Notes under the pieces: generated by a model
What the model was told of the DNA's origin: nothing
Databases searched by the model: none
What the model saw: only the letters and a program-made list of their open reading frames with translations
Translations under genes and position numbers: made by a program
Shown: positions 43,237-52,506 of the stretch, piece by piece
Position numbering within the stretch: the first letter of the stretch is position 1
Layout of the letters: each line of letters opens with the position of its first letter
Origin: Nitrospirota bacterium
Lineage (GTDB): Bacteria; Nitrospinota_A; UBA7883
Direction: 5' to 3'
Assembly: GCA_024275315.1 (NCBI GenBank)
Contig: JAJRZK010000006.1
Coordinates: forward strand, 23,774-87,773
DNA length: 64,000 nt

Positions 43237-43791
43237 ATGAACACCCGAACCAAAAGCCTCCCTGCAAGCGGCCTGCTTGAAATACTGAAATTTCCCAACC
43301 CGGTCCTTTTACGCAAATCCGAACCGGTAAAACGTGTGACAGAAGATATCGTCATCCTGGCCGAACGAATGATCGAGACCATGCTGGCCGAACCGGGTCT
43401 TGGCCTCGCCGCTCCCCAGGTCGGTGTTTTGCAACGGGTGATAGTGATAGACACCGCTTCTGGCGAAGCGCCATGCGATTACGAAACGCCGCATGCTGTC
43501 GCCATGATAAATCCGGAAGTGATGGAACAAAGTGGCGAGACCGTGGCGGAAGAGGGTTGCCTGAGTTTGCCGGGGATATACGAGGACCTGCCGCGTCCGG
43601 AAAGCGTAAAAGTGCGCTATACGGATCTGGAAAGACAAACCCGTGAGATGGATCTAAAAGACGTTGCGGCCCGGTGTGTCATGCACGAGATAGACCATCT
43701 GGACGGAACCTTGTTCTGGGACAGGGTGGGCGCCGCGCGCCGGTTCTACCTGAGACTGAAATATTGCAAGCTGTCCGGGGCGGGTGGATGA
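43237..43791 (+). CDS. def: Peptide deformylase
   Basis: Removes the formyl group from the N-terminal methionine of new proteins; metalloenzyme. The 184-residue protein has all three motifs: GLGLAAPQVGV, EEGCLSLPG (metal Cys) and HEIDHLDG (metal histidines and catalytic Glu). No ribosome-binding site; a -10 box lies six bases upstream. Its stop overlaps the fmt start (ATGA), giving the classic def-fmt pair. Confidence 0.97.
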   Translation: MNTRTKSLPASGLLEILKFPNPVLLRKSEPVKRVTEDIVILAERMIETMLAEPGLGLAAPQVGVLQRVIVIDTASGEAPCDYETPHAVAMINPEVMEQSGETVAEEGCLSLPGIYEDLPRPESVKVRYTDLERQTREMDLKDVAARCVMHEIDHLDGTLFWDRVGAARRFYLRLKYCKLSGAGG

Positions 43792-44732
43792 GAGAGCCTG
43801 TGCGGGTTGTATTCATGGGGACGCCCGATTTCGCCATCCCCACATTGCGTGCTTTGTCGGACGACCCTCGTTTTAACGTGGTTCATGTAGTCACACAGCC
43901 GGACAAGCCGAAAGGGCGCGGGCGCAAAATGGCGGAATCGCCGGTAAAAAAATTCGCCAGGGAACAGGGTATTCCAGCCAGCCAGCCCCGAAAAGCGGGC
44001 GACAAGGACCATATAGCCACGCTGAAAATTCTGCGTCCCGACTTGCTGGTTGTGGTCGCCTATGGGCAGATACTCCCCCCCGCCATCCTGGATCTGCCCA
44101 CGGTCGCCCCCGTAAACCTGCACGCGTCCATTCTGCCCCGCTGGCGCGGGGCGGCGCCAATACACCGTGCGTTTCTGGAGGGGGACGAGACAACCGGGGT
44201 GAGCGCCATGATCATGGAGCAGGGGCTCGACACCGGAGACGTGATCTCGGTAGAGCGGACCAGGATAGCGGACGAGGACACGGTGGGGAGCCTCCACGAC
44301 AGGTTGGCGGTTATGGGCGCAGAGCTGATTACCAGAACCGTACCAGATTTCATAGATGGGAAAATTACTCCCGCCAAGCAGGATCAGGCAAAAGCCACAT
44401 ACGCACGAAAGCTCGACAAATCCGAATTCACCGTAGACTGGAGCATGCCAGCGGCGAAGGTTGACCGGGTTATCAGGGGGCTGTCTCCGTTTCCGGGCGC
44501 GGTCGCCTCTCTCGACAGTGATCAAATCAAACCCCTGTTCGCCAAAGTGGCGAAAGGAAAAACAGGTCACAAACCGGGTGTGGTATTATCGGTTGTCCGG
44601 GAGGGGCTGGAAATATCCTGCGGTCAGGGTTCCGTTGTCATCACGGAGCTCAAACCGGCAGGCGGAAAGGCCATGTCGGCCCACGCTTATTGCATTGGGA
44701 GAAGTGTCAAGGTGGGAGATGCGCTGGGGTGA
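43788..44732 (+). CDS. fmt: Methionyl-tRNA formyltransferase
   Basis: Formylates initiator Met-tRNA with 10-formyl-tetrahydrofolate. The 314-residue protein begins MREPVRVVFMGTPDFAIP and shows VNLHASILPRWRGAAPIHRA with the catalytic Asn/His, followed by the SLLPKYRG-like folate motif and a C-terminal tRNA-binding domain. The ATG overlaps the def stop. The reading frame extends 38 codons upstream inside def, but this is not the start. A terminator follows. Confidence 0.97.
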   Translation: MREPVRVVFMGTPDFAIPTLRALSDDPRFNVVHVVTQPDKPKGRGRKMAESPVKKFAREQGIPASQPRKAGDKDHIATLKILRPDLLVVVAYGQILPPAILDLPTVAPVNLHASILPRWRGAAPIHRAFLEGDETTGVSAMIMEQGLDTGDVISVERTRIADEDTVGSLHDRLAVMGAELITRTVPDFIDGKITPAKQDQAKATYARKLDKSEFTVDWSMPAAKVDRVIRGLSPFPGAVASLDSDQIKPLFAKVAKGKTGHKPGVVLSVVREGLEISCGQGSVVITELKPAGGKAMSAHAYCIGRSVKVGDALG

Positions 44733-44736
44733 GCGA

Positions 44737-44762
44737 ACGGGTACATAATATCCCGTCTTTTT
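44737..44762 (+). terminator. Rho-independent terminator of def-fmt
   Basis: ACGGG pairs with CCCGT around a 10-base loop and is followed by five Ts. It is immediately upstream of the HD-GYP gene. Confidence 0.65.
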
Positions 44763-44777
44763 GATATCATATATATC

Positions 44778-46013
44778 ATGACCAATATTACCAACGAATC
44801 AAGCTCCGATTTAAGCGCGCTTATCGGAGGTGAAAATGTCAGCCTGGTCCAGTTTCTGCTGGACCTGGGAATATCACTCTCCTCGGAAAGCAACCCTGAC
44901 CGGCTCTTAGAAAAAATCGTAGACGAGTCGATAACGCTCACCAATGCCGACGGTTGCACCCTTTACCTTTCCGACGACAGCGGATCCCTTCATTTCACCA
45001 TCAGTAAAAATATATCAATGAAGATATGCCTGGGTGGCGTCACAGGGGATCCCGTCTCCATGCCTCCCGTCCCGAGGGATCCTTCTTTCGTCTCCGCGTA
45101 CGCGGCCATCAACAAAAAGATAGTCAACGTGCCGGACGTTTATAAATCCACCGAGTTCGACTTTACCGGTCCCAAGAAATACGACGAGGAAAACTGCTAT
45201 TGCACCAAATCGATGCTGGTGGCGCCCCTGACCAACTACGAAGGTGAGGTGCTGGGGGTAATGCAACTGGTCAACGCGAAAGATCCGGAGACCAATCAGG
45301 TCATAGCGTTCGACAAAAAATTCGACACCCTGGTGCATTCTCTGGCCAGCTTCGCCGCGGTGGCCATATCCAACGTGCGCATGATCGGAGAGATACGCAG
45401 ACGCGTGGCCATGTTGCGCGAAGCCAATCTGGACGCCATATACAGCCTGGCCATGGCGGCGGAGGCCAAGGACGACGACACGGGAGACCACGTTCGGAGA
45501 ATCCAGTTATACTCCATCGCGTTGGCGAAAAAGGCCGGTTTTACCGACGAAAAGGCCGACGAGATAGGATATTCATCCATCATGCACGACGTGGGCAAGA
45601 TATCCGTTCCGGACATGGTCCTGAAAAAACCGGGGAAACTGACCGACGGGGAGTTCGACGTGATGAAAGCCCATACCGAGGCCGGTAGCAAGATTTTGCC
45701 CGCCACCTCCTTTTTTGTTGTGGCCAGGGACATAGCCAGGCATCATCACGAGCGATGGGACGGAAACGGGTATCCCGACGGGCTCAAAAGGGGAAAGATA
45801 CCCATAGAAGCCAGGATAGTGGCCATAACGGACGTGTTTGACGCGCTGACACATAAAAGGGCGTATAAAAAAGCGTGGACGTTCGAAGAGGCGATAACGG
45901 AAATGAAAAGATGCTCCGGAACTCATTTCGATCCCAGGCTGATGGAGATATGGGAAGAACTGTACACCAGCGGAGAGCTTAACAGGATATTCGACAGTTG
46001 GCACGATTCCTGA
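44778..46013 (+). CDS. GAF / HD-GYP cyclic-di-GMP phosphodiesterase
   Basis: A 411-residue cytoplasmic signalling protein. Residues about 40-200 form a GAF sensor domain; residues about 215-400 form an HD-GYP domain with the metal/catalytic motifs HDVGK, GSKILP, RHHHERWDGNGYP and ITDVFDALTHKRAYK. The intact HHE..GNGYP motif predicts hydrolysis of c-di-GMP. It probably opposes the GGDEF protein at 54.5 kb in controlling motility. There is no ribosome-binding site; a TATCAT word ends seven bases before the ATG. Confidence 0.92.
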   Translation: MTNITNESSSDLSALIGGENVSLVQFLLDLGISLSSESNPDRLLEKIVDESITLTNADGCTLYLSDDSGSLHFTISKNISMKICLGGVTGDPVSMPPVPRDPSFVSAYAAINKKIVNVPDVYKSTEFDFTGPKKYDEENCYCTKSMLVAPLTNYEGEVLGVMQLVNAKDPETNQVIAFDKKFDTLVHSLASFAAVAISNVRMIGEIRRRVAMLREANLDAIYSLAMAAEAKDDDTGDHVRRIQLYSIALAKKAGFTDEKADEIGYSSIMHDVGKISVPDMVLKKPGKLTDGEFDVMKAHTEAGSKILPATSFFVVARDIARHHHERWDGNGYPDGLKRGKIPIEARIVAITDVFDALTHKRAYKKAWTFEEAITEMKRCSGTHFDPRLMEIWEELYTSGELNRIFDSWHDS

Positions 46014-46075
46014 CCCGTACCTCCCCGTCTTCATATCGATGGCGATACCGAAACTCCACCTAACATAAGGAAAAT

Positions 46076-47737
46076 ATGCAATTGCGAAGCGACAGGATCA
46101 AGAAAGGAACAGAGCGCGCCCCGAGCCGCTCGTTGCTGTACGCCACAGGCGTGACCGAAAAATCGATGGACAAGCCTTTTGTGGCGCTCATATCCAGCTT
46201 TACAGACATAATCCCCGGCCACATAGGGTTTCGGGATCTGGAGCGGGCGATAGAAAAGGGGATCCACTCCGGCGGCGGCCAGGCTTTCCTGTCGTCTGTT
46301 CCGGGCGTGTGCGATGGCATCGCCATGGGCCACAGGGGAATGCACTATTCCCTCCCCACCCGCGACCTGATAGCGGACATGATAGAATGCGTCGTCGAAG
46401 CGCACGCGTTCGACGGCATGGTGATGCTTACCAACTGCGACAAGATAACGCCCGGGATGCTCATGGCCGCGGCGCGGCTGAACATACCCACCATAGTCGT
46501 GACGGCGGGTCCGATGATGGCGGGAATGCACAAGAGACAGCGCCGCTCGCTGGTGCGGGACACTTTCGAAGCGGTAGGTCAGGTTAACGCAGGCACGATG
46601 ACCTGCCAGGAGATGGCGTCGCTGGAGAAAGAGGCGTGCCCGGGCCCCGGGTCCTGCTCGGGTATGTACACCGCCAACACCATGGCTTGCGTGACCGAAT
46701 CGATCGGCATGAGCCTTGCCGGTTGCGCCACCGCGCTCGCGGTCAGCGGCAAAAAGCGGAGGATCGCTTTTGATTCAGGCGTGGCGGTAATGGATCTTGT
46801 CAAAAAAAACGTGACAGCCAGGGATATCATGACCCGCGAAGCGTTTGAAAACGCCATCCGTGTGGACCTCGCGCTTGGCGGCTCCACCAACACCGCGTTA
46901 CACATCCCCGCCATAGCAAGGGACGCGGGAGTGAAACTGCCGTTGAATACCTTCGACAAACTGGCCCGCACAACTCCTCAAATTTGCAGTGTGCGCCCGG
47001 GTGGGGAGGATTTTATCGAGGACGTGGAATACGCGGGCGGGATACCGGTGGTGATGAAAGAGCTTAAGCGCCTGATGCACGACCTGCCGACGGTTAACGG
47101 CGTTTCGACCGGTCAGATCATGAGCAAAGCGCTCAACGCCAACCCGGAAGTGATCCGGAAAACCGGCGACGCTTTCAAAAAAGAGGGGGGCATCGCCATT
47201 CTCAGCGGCAACCTTGCCCCTGGCGGGGCCGTTGTAAAACAATCGGCCATCGCCCCTGAAATGATGAAATTCAAAGGCAAGGCTGTCTGTTTCAATTCCG
47301 AGGAGGCGGCCATGGAGCGCATCCTGGCAGGCAGGGTCAAGGCGGGTCAGGTGGTTGTCGTGCGTTATGAAGGTCCCAAAGGAGGGCCCGGCATGCGCGA
47401 GATGCTGGCTCCGACATCGGCTATCGCGGGCATGGGGCTTCAAAACTCTGTCGCGTTAATCACCGACGGTCGGTTTTCCGGCGGCACTCGCGGGCCTTGC
47501 ATCGGCCACGTCTCGCCCGAGGCGATGGAGGGCGGGGCGATTGCGCTGGTCAAAAACGGCGATTTGATTCAGATAGACATACCCAAACGGAAGATAAGCC
47601 TGCTGGTGTCGAAAGAGGAGTTGAAAAAGCGGGCCGCCAGATGGAAACAACCCAAACCCAAGATAAGGAGCGGGTACCTGGTGCGATACTCCAAGATCGT
47701 CTCCAGCGCGGCTTCCGGAGCGGTGCTGGAGGATTGA
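46076..47737 (+). CDS. ilvD: Dihydroxy-acid dehydratase
   Basis: Fe-S enzyme of valine, leucine and isoleucine synthesis: dehydrates dihydroxy acids to 2-oxo acids. The 553-residue protein has the cluster cysteines in [10 protein letters not shown] and [16 protein letters not shown], the early VGFRDL-like and [10 protein letters not shown] motifs, and [30 protein letters not shown] near the C-terminus. AAGGA lies upstream. Monocistronic in appearance; a client of the Nfu/Mrp carriers. Confidence 0.97.
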   Translation: MQLRSDRIKKGTERAPSRSLLYATGVTEKSMDKPFVALISSFTDIIPGHIGFRDLERAIEKGIHSGGGQAFLSSVPGVCDGIAMGHRGMHYSLPTRDLIADMIECVVEAHAFDGMVMLTNCDKITPGMLMAAARLNIPTIVVTAGPMMAGMHKRQRRSLVRDTFEAVGQVNAGTMTCQEMASLEKEACPGPGSCSGMYTANTMACVTESIGMSLAGCATALAVSGKKRRIAFDSGVAVMDLVKKNVTARDIMTREAFENAIRVDLALGGSTNTALHIPAIARDAGVKLPLNTFDKLARTTPQICSVRPGGEDFIEDVEYAGGIPVVMKELKRLMHDLPTVNGVSTGQIMSKALNANPEVIRKTGDAFKKEGGIAILSGNLAPGGAVVKQSAIAPEMMKFKGKAVCFNSEEAAMERILAGRVKAGQVVVVRYEGPKGGPGMREMLAPTSAIAGMGLQNSVALITDGRFSGGTRGPCIGHVSPEAMEGGAIALVKNGDLIQIDIPKRKISLLVSKEELKKRAARWKQPKPKIRSGYLVRYSKIVSSAASGAVLED

Positions 47738-47843
47738 TCACAAAAGATCCGCAGATATGCGTTTAATAAAAAACACCTGGGACTGTTTTTTATTTACAAT
47801 AAAGGCAAAAAGATAATCGCGCCGCAAGGCTGGAGGGTCAATC

Positions 47844-49493
47844 ATGTCGACGTTCGATTATACCAGGCTACCGAGAAATATAGATATTCCCGATCAACCG
47901 GCCACCTACCTTTTTTTCAGGTCGGCGGAGAAATATCCGGACAAGGTGGCTACAAGTTTTTTCGGTCGGGAGCTTACATACCGCCAGATGGATAAGCAGA
48001 TCAAAAAGTTCATGAACGTTCTGCGCGGGTTCGGCGTGAAGAAAGGTGACGCGGTATCGATCATGTCACCCAACTGCCCGCAGAACCTTATAGCCTATCA
48101 GGCGGTTCTCAGGCTCGGGGCGATAGTGGTGCAGACCAACCCGCTCTATGTGGAGCGCGAGATAGAGCACCAGTATAACGACGCCGGTGTCAAGCTGGTT
48201 GTAGCGCTCGACCTCATGGCGGCCAAGGTCGAAAAGGTGATAGACAAAACCCCGGTAAAAAACGTGATAGTGATAAAACTTCCGGACTACATGCCGTGGC
48301 CGATCAGCTGGCTGTTTCCGCTGAAGCTGATGTTGCAAAAACAATCTCCGGAGCCTGTGACCGGCGATAAGTTCTTTAAATGGGCCGAGCTGATGTCGGC
48401 CGCGTCTGACCAGGCGGAGCCGGAGACCGTATCGCCGGATGACGTCGCGTTGTATCAGTACACCGGAGGCACCACCGGCGTCGCCAAGGGGGTGGTGCTG
48501 ACCCACAGAAACATCCACGCAAACGCCCTGCAGGGGCGCGCATGGTTTGTGGATGCGGTGGAGGGAGAAGAGATAATAATGCTCACCTTGCCGGTGTTCC
48601 ACGCGTTCGGGATGACCGTGGGGATGAACCTGGGCTACGCCATAGCGGCGAAGCTGGTGCTGGTCCCCAAGTTCGACCCTGATATGGTGATGAAACAGAT
48701 AGAAAAATACAAGGTCACCATTTTCCCCGGTGTGCCCGCCATGTACATAGCCATAAACAACCATCCCAGAGCGCCAAAACGCGATCTGTCGTCGGTTAAA
48801 TATTGCATCTCCGGCGCGGCTCCCCTGCTGAGCGAGACAAAATCGAAGTTCGAAAAGCTTACCGGCGGCTCTCTTGTGGAGGGGTACGGGCTCAGCGAAG
48901 CCAGCCCCGTAACCCATTGCAACCCCCTGCCCGGTGGATCCAAAACAGGATCCATAGGCATGGCCCTGCCCTCGACCGAGCACAAGGTGGTTTCCGAAAC
49001 CGGCGAGGAAATGCCCCGGGGAGAGACCGGGGAGCTGGTTTTGCGCGGACCCCAGGTGATGCGGGGTTATCTTAACCAGCCGGAGGAGACGGCGGCGTGC
49101 CTGAAAGATGGCTGGCTATACACGGGGGACATGGGATACGTGGACGAGGACGGCTTCGTCTTCCTGATGGACCGCAAAAAGGATCTGGTCATATCCGGCG
49201 GGTGCAACATATATCCGAAGGAAGTGGAGGAGGAACTGATCAAGATCGATGGCGTGCTCGAGGCGGCGGTTATAGGATTGCCCGACGACAGGTATGGTGA
49301 AAGGGTTACCGCCTGCATAGCGCTTAAGGATGGAGCGAAGGTGACGGAACAGGAGGTTATAGCCCATTGCAAGGAGAGGCTCGCGTCGTACAAAGCGCCC
49401 AAACAGGTCATATTCGTCGACAGCCTGCCCAAGACAATAATAGGCAAAGTGCTCAAAAGGGTTTTAAAAGATCAGATCCAGGGGAAGGGGTAA
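47844..49493 (+). CDS. Long-chain fatty acid-CoA ligase (AMP-forming)
   Basis: Activates fatty acids to acyl-CoA through an acyl-adenylate. The 549-residue protein shows the AMP-binding motif YTGGTTGVAKGVVLTH, the VEGYGLSEASPV motif, the YTGDMGYVDEDGFV motif with RKKDLVISGG and the C-terminal catalytic Lys region (LPKTIIGKVLKR). It is FadD-like in length and order. GGAGGG precedes the ATG. It could act on fatty acids taken up by the FadL-like protein, but the genes are 43 kb apart. Confidence 0.94.
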   Translation: MSTFDYTRLPRNIDIPDQPATYLFFRSAEKYPDKVATSFFGRELTYRQMDKQIKKFMNVLRGFGVKKGDAVSIMSPNCPQNLIAYQAVLRLGAIVVQTNPLYVEREIEHQYNDAGVKLVVALDLMAAKVEKVIDKTPVKNVIVIKLPDYMPWPISWLFPLKLMLQKQSPEPVTGDKFFKWAELMSAASDQAEPETVSPDDVALYQYTGGTTGVAKGVVLTHRNIHANALQGRAWFVDAVEGEEIIMLTLPVFHAFGMTVGMNLGYAIAAKLVLVPKFDPDMVMKQIEKYKVTIFPGVPAMYIAINNHPRAPKRDLSSVKYCISGAAPLLSETKSKFEKLTGGSLVEGYGLSEASPVTHCNPLPGGSKTGSIGMALPSTEHKVVSETGEEMPRGETGELVLRGPQVMRGYLNQPEETAACLKDGWLYTGDMGYVDEDGFVFLMDRKKDLVISGGCNIYPKEVEEELIKIDGVLEAAVIGLPDDRYGERVTACIALKDGAKVTEQEVIAHCKERLASYKAPKQVIFVDSLPKTIIGKVLKRVLKDQIQGKG

Positions 49494-49523
49494 GGCCGAA
49501 GCCTCACCCCCTCGGAGGTACGG

Positions 49524-50036
49524 TCAATCGTGATCGTGATCGTAGTCCATGTCCTTTCCCAAGGCGGATTCGGAGCCTTTCGATCCCGCGGTGGCGCCGT
49601 ATGTTATATGGGCCTTGGCCGCGTTATGCTTGTACACCAGCTCCGCGCCCGTGTGGCCAGACCTAACCGCCAGACCCAGCGTGATCAGGGTGGCGACCAA
49701 CGCCAGCGAATGTATCGTGGTGTTGTTCCGGTAAAGAGCCGCTCCCAGCAGTACCAGAGGTACCAGGGATATCCATACGAATTTTTCCGCCCATTCCTCG
49801 TGCTCTTTTATCGTTTTTTCGGACACCACCTTTTCCACGATCTCCTCGTCCTGATGGCCGAATTGCATCGCGACAAACCCGGATGCGCTTAGCGCCCCGC
49901 TCAACGCCAGCGCCAGCATCCAGGCCGGCTTACGGATGGGCTGGTTTTTGTTGAGTACAAAAGCGGCTATTACGGCGACAGGCGTAAGGACGGCCAGCAC
50001 GATCGGAAAATGAACCAACATTGGATGTAAAGGCAT
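49524..50036 (-). CDS. DUF2231 membrane protein with acidic/His tail
   Basis: A 170-residue inner-membrane protein with four hydrophobic helices and the DUF2231 signature HPMLVHFPIVLAVLTP at the N-terminus. Several His in or near helices (H2-H8 region, RSGHTGAELVYKH) suggest heme or metal binding, and the tail DMDYDHDHD could bind a divalent ion. The start at 50036 follows AGGAGA; the upstream frame is not expected to be translated. The family is often linked to cytochromes, but its role is not established. It is divergent from a membrane-anchored LuxR-type protein. Confidence 0.8.
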   Translation of the reverse strand: MPLHPMLVHFPIVLAVLTPVAVIAAFVLNKNQPIRKPAWMLALALSGALSASGFVAMQFGHQDEEIVEKVVSEKTIKEHEEWAEKFVWISLVPLVLLGAALYRNNTTIHSLALVATLITLGLAVRSGHTGAELVYKHNAAKAHITYGATAGSKGSESALGKDMDYDHDHD

Positions 50037-50172
50037 TAACGATTCTCCTTTTGTTTTACACTTCAATAAAAAAACAATTGAGAACATGATCGCACAAATA
50101 TATATATTTGCGCCATTTGGCGTATGACGCATAATATAACCATTCAATTTAGAAGAGGTTATAGATAGGCAT

Positions 50173-50682
50173 ATGACAAGAGACTACCACCTGATCGCCG
50201 TTATCCTGGGGTGCATATCTGTCGCCACCTGCCTGGATATTATCCTGGATATGCTTGATGGGGTGACATTAAGTCATGTCGCCGTGGAGATTTTCATATT
50301 GATCGTCTCGATAGCCGGCATTCTGGTCGTTCTTGGCAAATATTCGTCCATGAAACACGAAAACATAAAGTTGCAACAAGACCTGGTGAAAACCGAGCAA
50401 GATATGGCGGCGTGGCGGGATGACGCCCAGAAATATCTGCAAGGGCTGGGGGACGCCATCGATCGGCAGATGACACGATGGGCGTTCACACCGGCGGAAA
50501 AGGAGGTTGGCTTGCTGTTGCTCAAGGGGCTGAGCTTCAAGGAGATCGCGAGCGTGAGAAACACCAGCGAACGCACCGCAAGGCAACAATCACTGGTGAT
50601 ATACAAAAAATCGGGTATGGCAGGTAGGGCGGAGTTCTCCGCTTTTTTCCTGGAGGATCTGCTGGCGCCAAGGCATGGCTGA
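50173..50682 (+). CDS. Membrane-anchored LuxR-type DNA-binding protein
   Basis: A 169-residue protein with two N-terminal transmembrane helices (about 8-27 and 36-54), a short coiled linker and a C-terminal GerE/LuxR-like helix-turn-helix (about 105-165, FTPAEKEVGLLLLKGLSFKEIA...SERTARQQSLVIYKKSGM). There is no receiver domain, so signal input must be via the membrane part or a partner. This layout suggests a one-component, membrane-tethered regulator. It is divergent from DUF2231, 136 bases away, which is a likely target and possible co-sensor. Confidence 0.75.
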   Translation: MTRDYHLIAVILGCISVATCLDIILDMLDGVTLSHVAVEIFILIVSIAGILVVLGKYSSMKHENIKLQQDLVKTEQDMAAWRDDAQKYLQGLGDAIDRQMTRWAFTPAEKEVGLLLLKGLSFKEIASVRNTSERTARQQSLVIYKKSGMAGRAEFSAFFLEDLLAPRHG

Positions 50683-50716
50683 CCAATCCGGCCGTTTTTT
50701 ATGGCAAAATAACAGC

Positions 50717-52462
50717 ATGAGCGCTAAAGAGGATATCAAGGTGGCCAGGACGGCCGGGTTTTGCTGGGGAGTCAAGCGCGCGATGGAGATGACCCTTACC
50801 ACCGCCAAGGCGAAAGACGGTCCCGTATACACGCACGGCCCCCTGATCCACAACCCGCAGGTAATAGAGATGCTTGAGGGCAAGGAGGTTTACGCTCTGG
50901 ACGACGCCACCAAGCTTGAGTCCGGCACGGTGATTATCCGCACTCACGGCGTGGCGCCCCAGGTCCGCCGAGACCTGAAGGCCCGTGGGCTTGAACTCAA
51001 CGACGCCACCTGCCCCCTGGTCGCCCGGGTTCAGGGAATAATCAAAAAGCACGCCGGCCATGGTTACTCCATCGTGATCATTGGCGACGCGGGCCACGCC
51101 GAAGTGATCGGGCTTACCGGATACGCCAAGAACGACTGCCATGTGATCGGATCGGCAGAGGAGGTGGGCGCGTTGCCGGAGATGGATAAAGTCTGTGTAG
51201 TGGCCCAGACCACATGTGATATCACGAAATACAAGGACATAATAAACGCCATCGTACAAAAATATCCGGACGCCATAATCAGCGACACCATATGCCAGGC
51301 CACCTGGGAGCGGCAGAAAGAGACGCAGAAGCTTGCCGGAGAGGTGGACCTGATGATCGTCGTCGGGGGGCGCAACAGCGCCAACACCAACAGGCTCGCC
51401 CAACTGGCGCGGGAAACGGCGGCCGGGACTGCGCTGATAGAATCGGAGGACGACCTCGACCCGGAGCTGGTGCGCATGTACGACAGGATAGGCGTCACCG
51501 CGGGGGCCTCAACGCCGTCATGGATGATACAAAGGGTGATCGACAAGGTGAAAAGCGTCACTGCGGAAAAACCCACCACATTCGGCGGGGCGCTGGGCCG
51601 ATTCATAGAGGTGATCGCCGTGAGCAACATCAGCTCGGCCGTGGGCGCGGCCCTGATGGTATACGCGAACTCCGCGTTGGCGGGGTTCAGGTTCAGCTGG
51701 GGGGCGGCGTATATCGCCAGCGCCTATTTTTTTTCGATGTATGTTCTTAACCAGCTGAACGACACGAAAACATTCAAACACAACGAGCCGGAGAAGCTCC
51801 GGTTCTACCTGGAGCATCGCCAGGCGATAAAACTGGCGGCTCTGTGGGCGGCTTTGTCTGCGTTTGCGGTGTCGCTTGCGTTGGGGGCCCAGGTGGTGTT
51901 TGTGTATACGGTCGCGATGGGGCTTGGGCTCGGGTACACGGTCAAATGGTTTCCGACAAGTGATATCGTAAGGATACACAGGCTCAAGGACATACCGGCC
52001 TCCAAAGATTTTTTCGTGGGGTTTGCCTGGGTGGCCGTAACGGTTATCGCTCCGGCGCTGGCTGTGGGGGCTCCCCTGGTGACGGCGCCGCTTTTTGTCG
52101 CGTCGGCGTTTACGTTTACGCTAGTATACATCCGGTCGGTGGTTTCAGACATCAGGGATATCCACGGCGACCGGCTGGTGGGACGTGAGACCATACCGAT
52201 ACTCATAGGAAAAACCCCGACCAAGATATTCGTCGCCACGCTTGCTATTGCCCTGTCGGCGCTGTTGCTTACGTCAGCGTGGCTAAACCTGGTCGGCGCG
52301 ATAGGTTATGTGCTCCTGTTATCCGTGGCGTACACGGCGGCGTACCTGTCGTTATACCACGCCAGGGTGATTTCCAGAGGGGTTCCGTTTGACCTGGCGC
52401 TGGACGGGGTTTTTCACGTTACCGGTTTGTCTGCTGTTTTGTGGACAATTCTGCATGGCTGA
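50717..52462 (+). CDS. ispH: IspH-UbiA fusion: HMBPP reductase joined to a prenyltransferase-like membrane domain
   Basis: N-terminal about 290 residues are IspH (LytB), which makes IPP and DMAPP in the MEP pathway with a [4Fe-4S] cluster. The three cluster cysteines (GFCWGV, DATCPLV, DTICQATWERQ) and substrate residues (THGPLIHNPQ, RTHGVAP, GHAEVIGLTGY, NSANTNRL) are all present. The C-terminal about 280 residues are a multi-helix UbiA-type domain: the second Asp motif is good (DIRDIHGDRLVGRETIP), while the first reads NQLNDTKTFKHNEPEK and aligns to the canonical NDxxDxxxD with two of the four key positions changed. The start at 50717 gives a normal IspH N-terminus; a Met 14 codons earlier overlaps the previous gene. 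I know IspH-S1 fusions, but not this one as an established family. Confidence 0.85.
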   Translation: MSAKEDIKVARTAGFCWGVKRAMEMTLTTAKAKDGPVYTHGPLIHNPQVIEMLEGKEVYALDDATKLESGTVIIRTHGVAPQVRRDLKARGLELNDATCPLVARVQGIIKKHAGHGYSIVIIGDAGHAEVIGLTGYAKNDCHVIGSAEEVGALPEMDKVCVVAQTTCDITKYKDIINAIVQKYPDAIISDTICQATWERQKETQKLAGEVDLMIVVGGRNSANTNRLAQLARETAAGTALIESEDDLDPELVRMYDRIGVTAGASTPSWMIQRVIDKVKSVTAEKPTTFGGALGRFIEVIAVSNISSAVGAALMVYANSALAGFRFSWGAAYIASAYFFSMYVLNQLNDTKTFKHNEPEKLRFYLEHRQAIKLAALWAALSAFAVSLALGAQVVFVYTVAMGLGLGYTVKWFPTSDIVRIHRLKDIPASKDFFVGFAWVAVTVIAPALAVGAPLVTAPLFVASAFTFTLVYIRSVVSDIRDIHGDRLVGRETIPILIGKTPTKIFVATLAIALSALLLTSAWLNLVGAIGYVLLLSVAYTAAYLSLYHARVISRGVPFDLALDGVFHVTGLSAVLWTILHG

Positions 52463-52506
52463 CGTCCACGGAATAATGTCACCAAACTTTGCAAGGGATA
52501 AATCAG

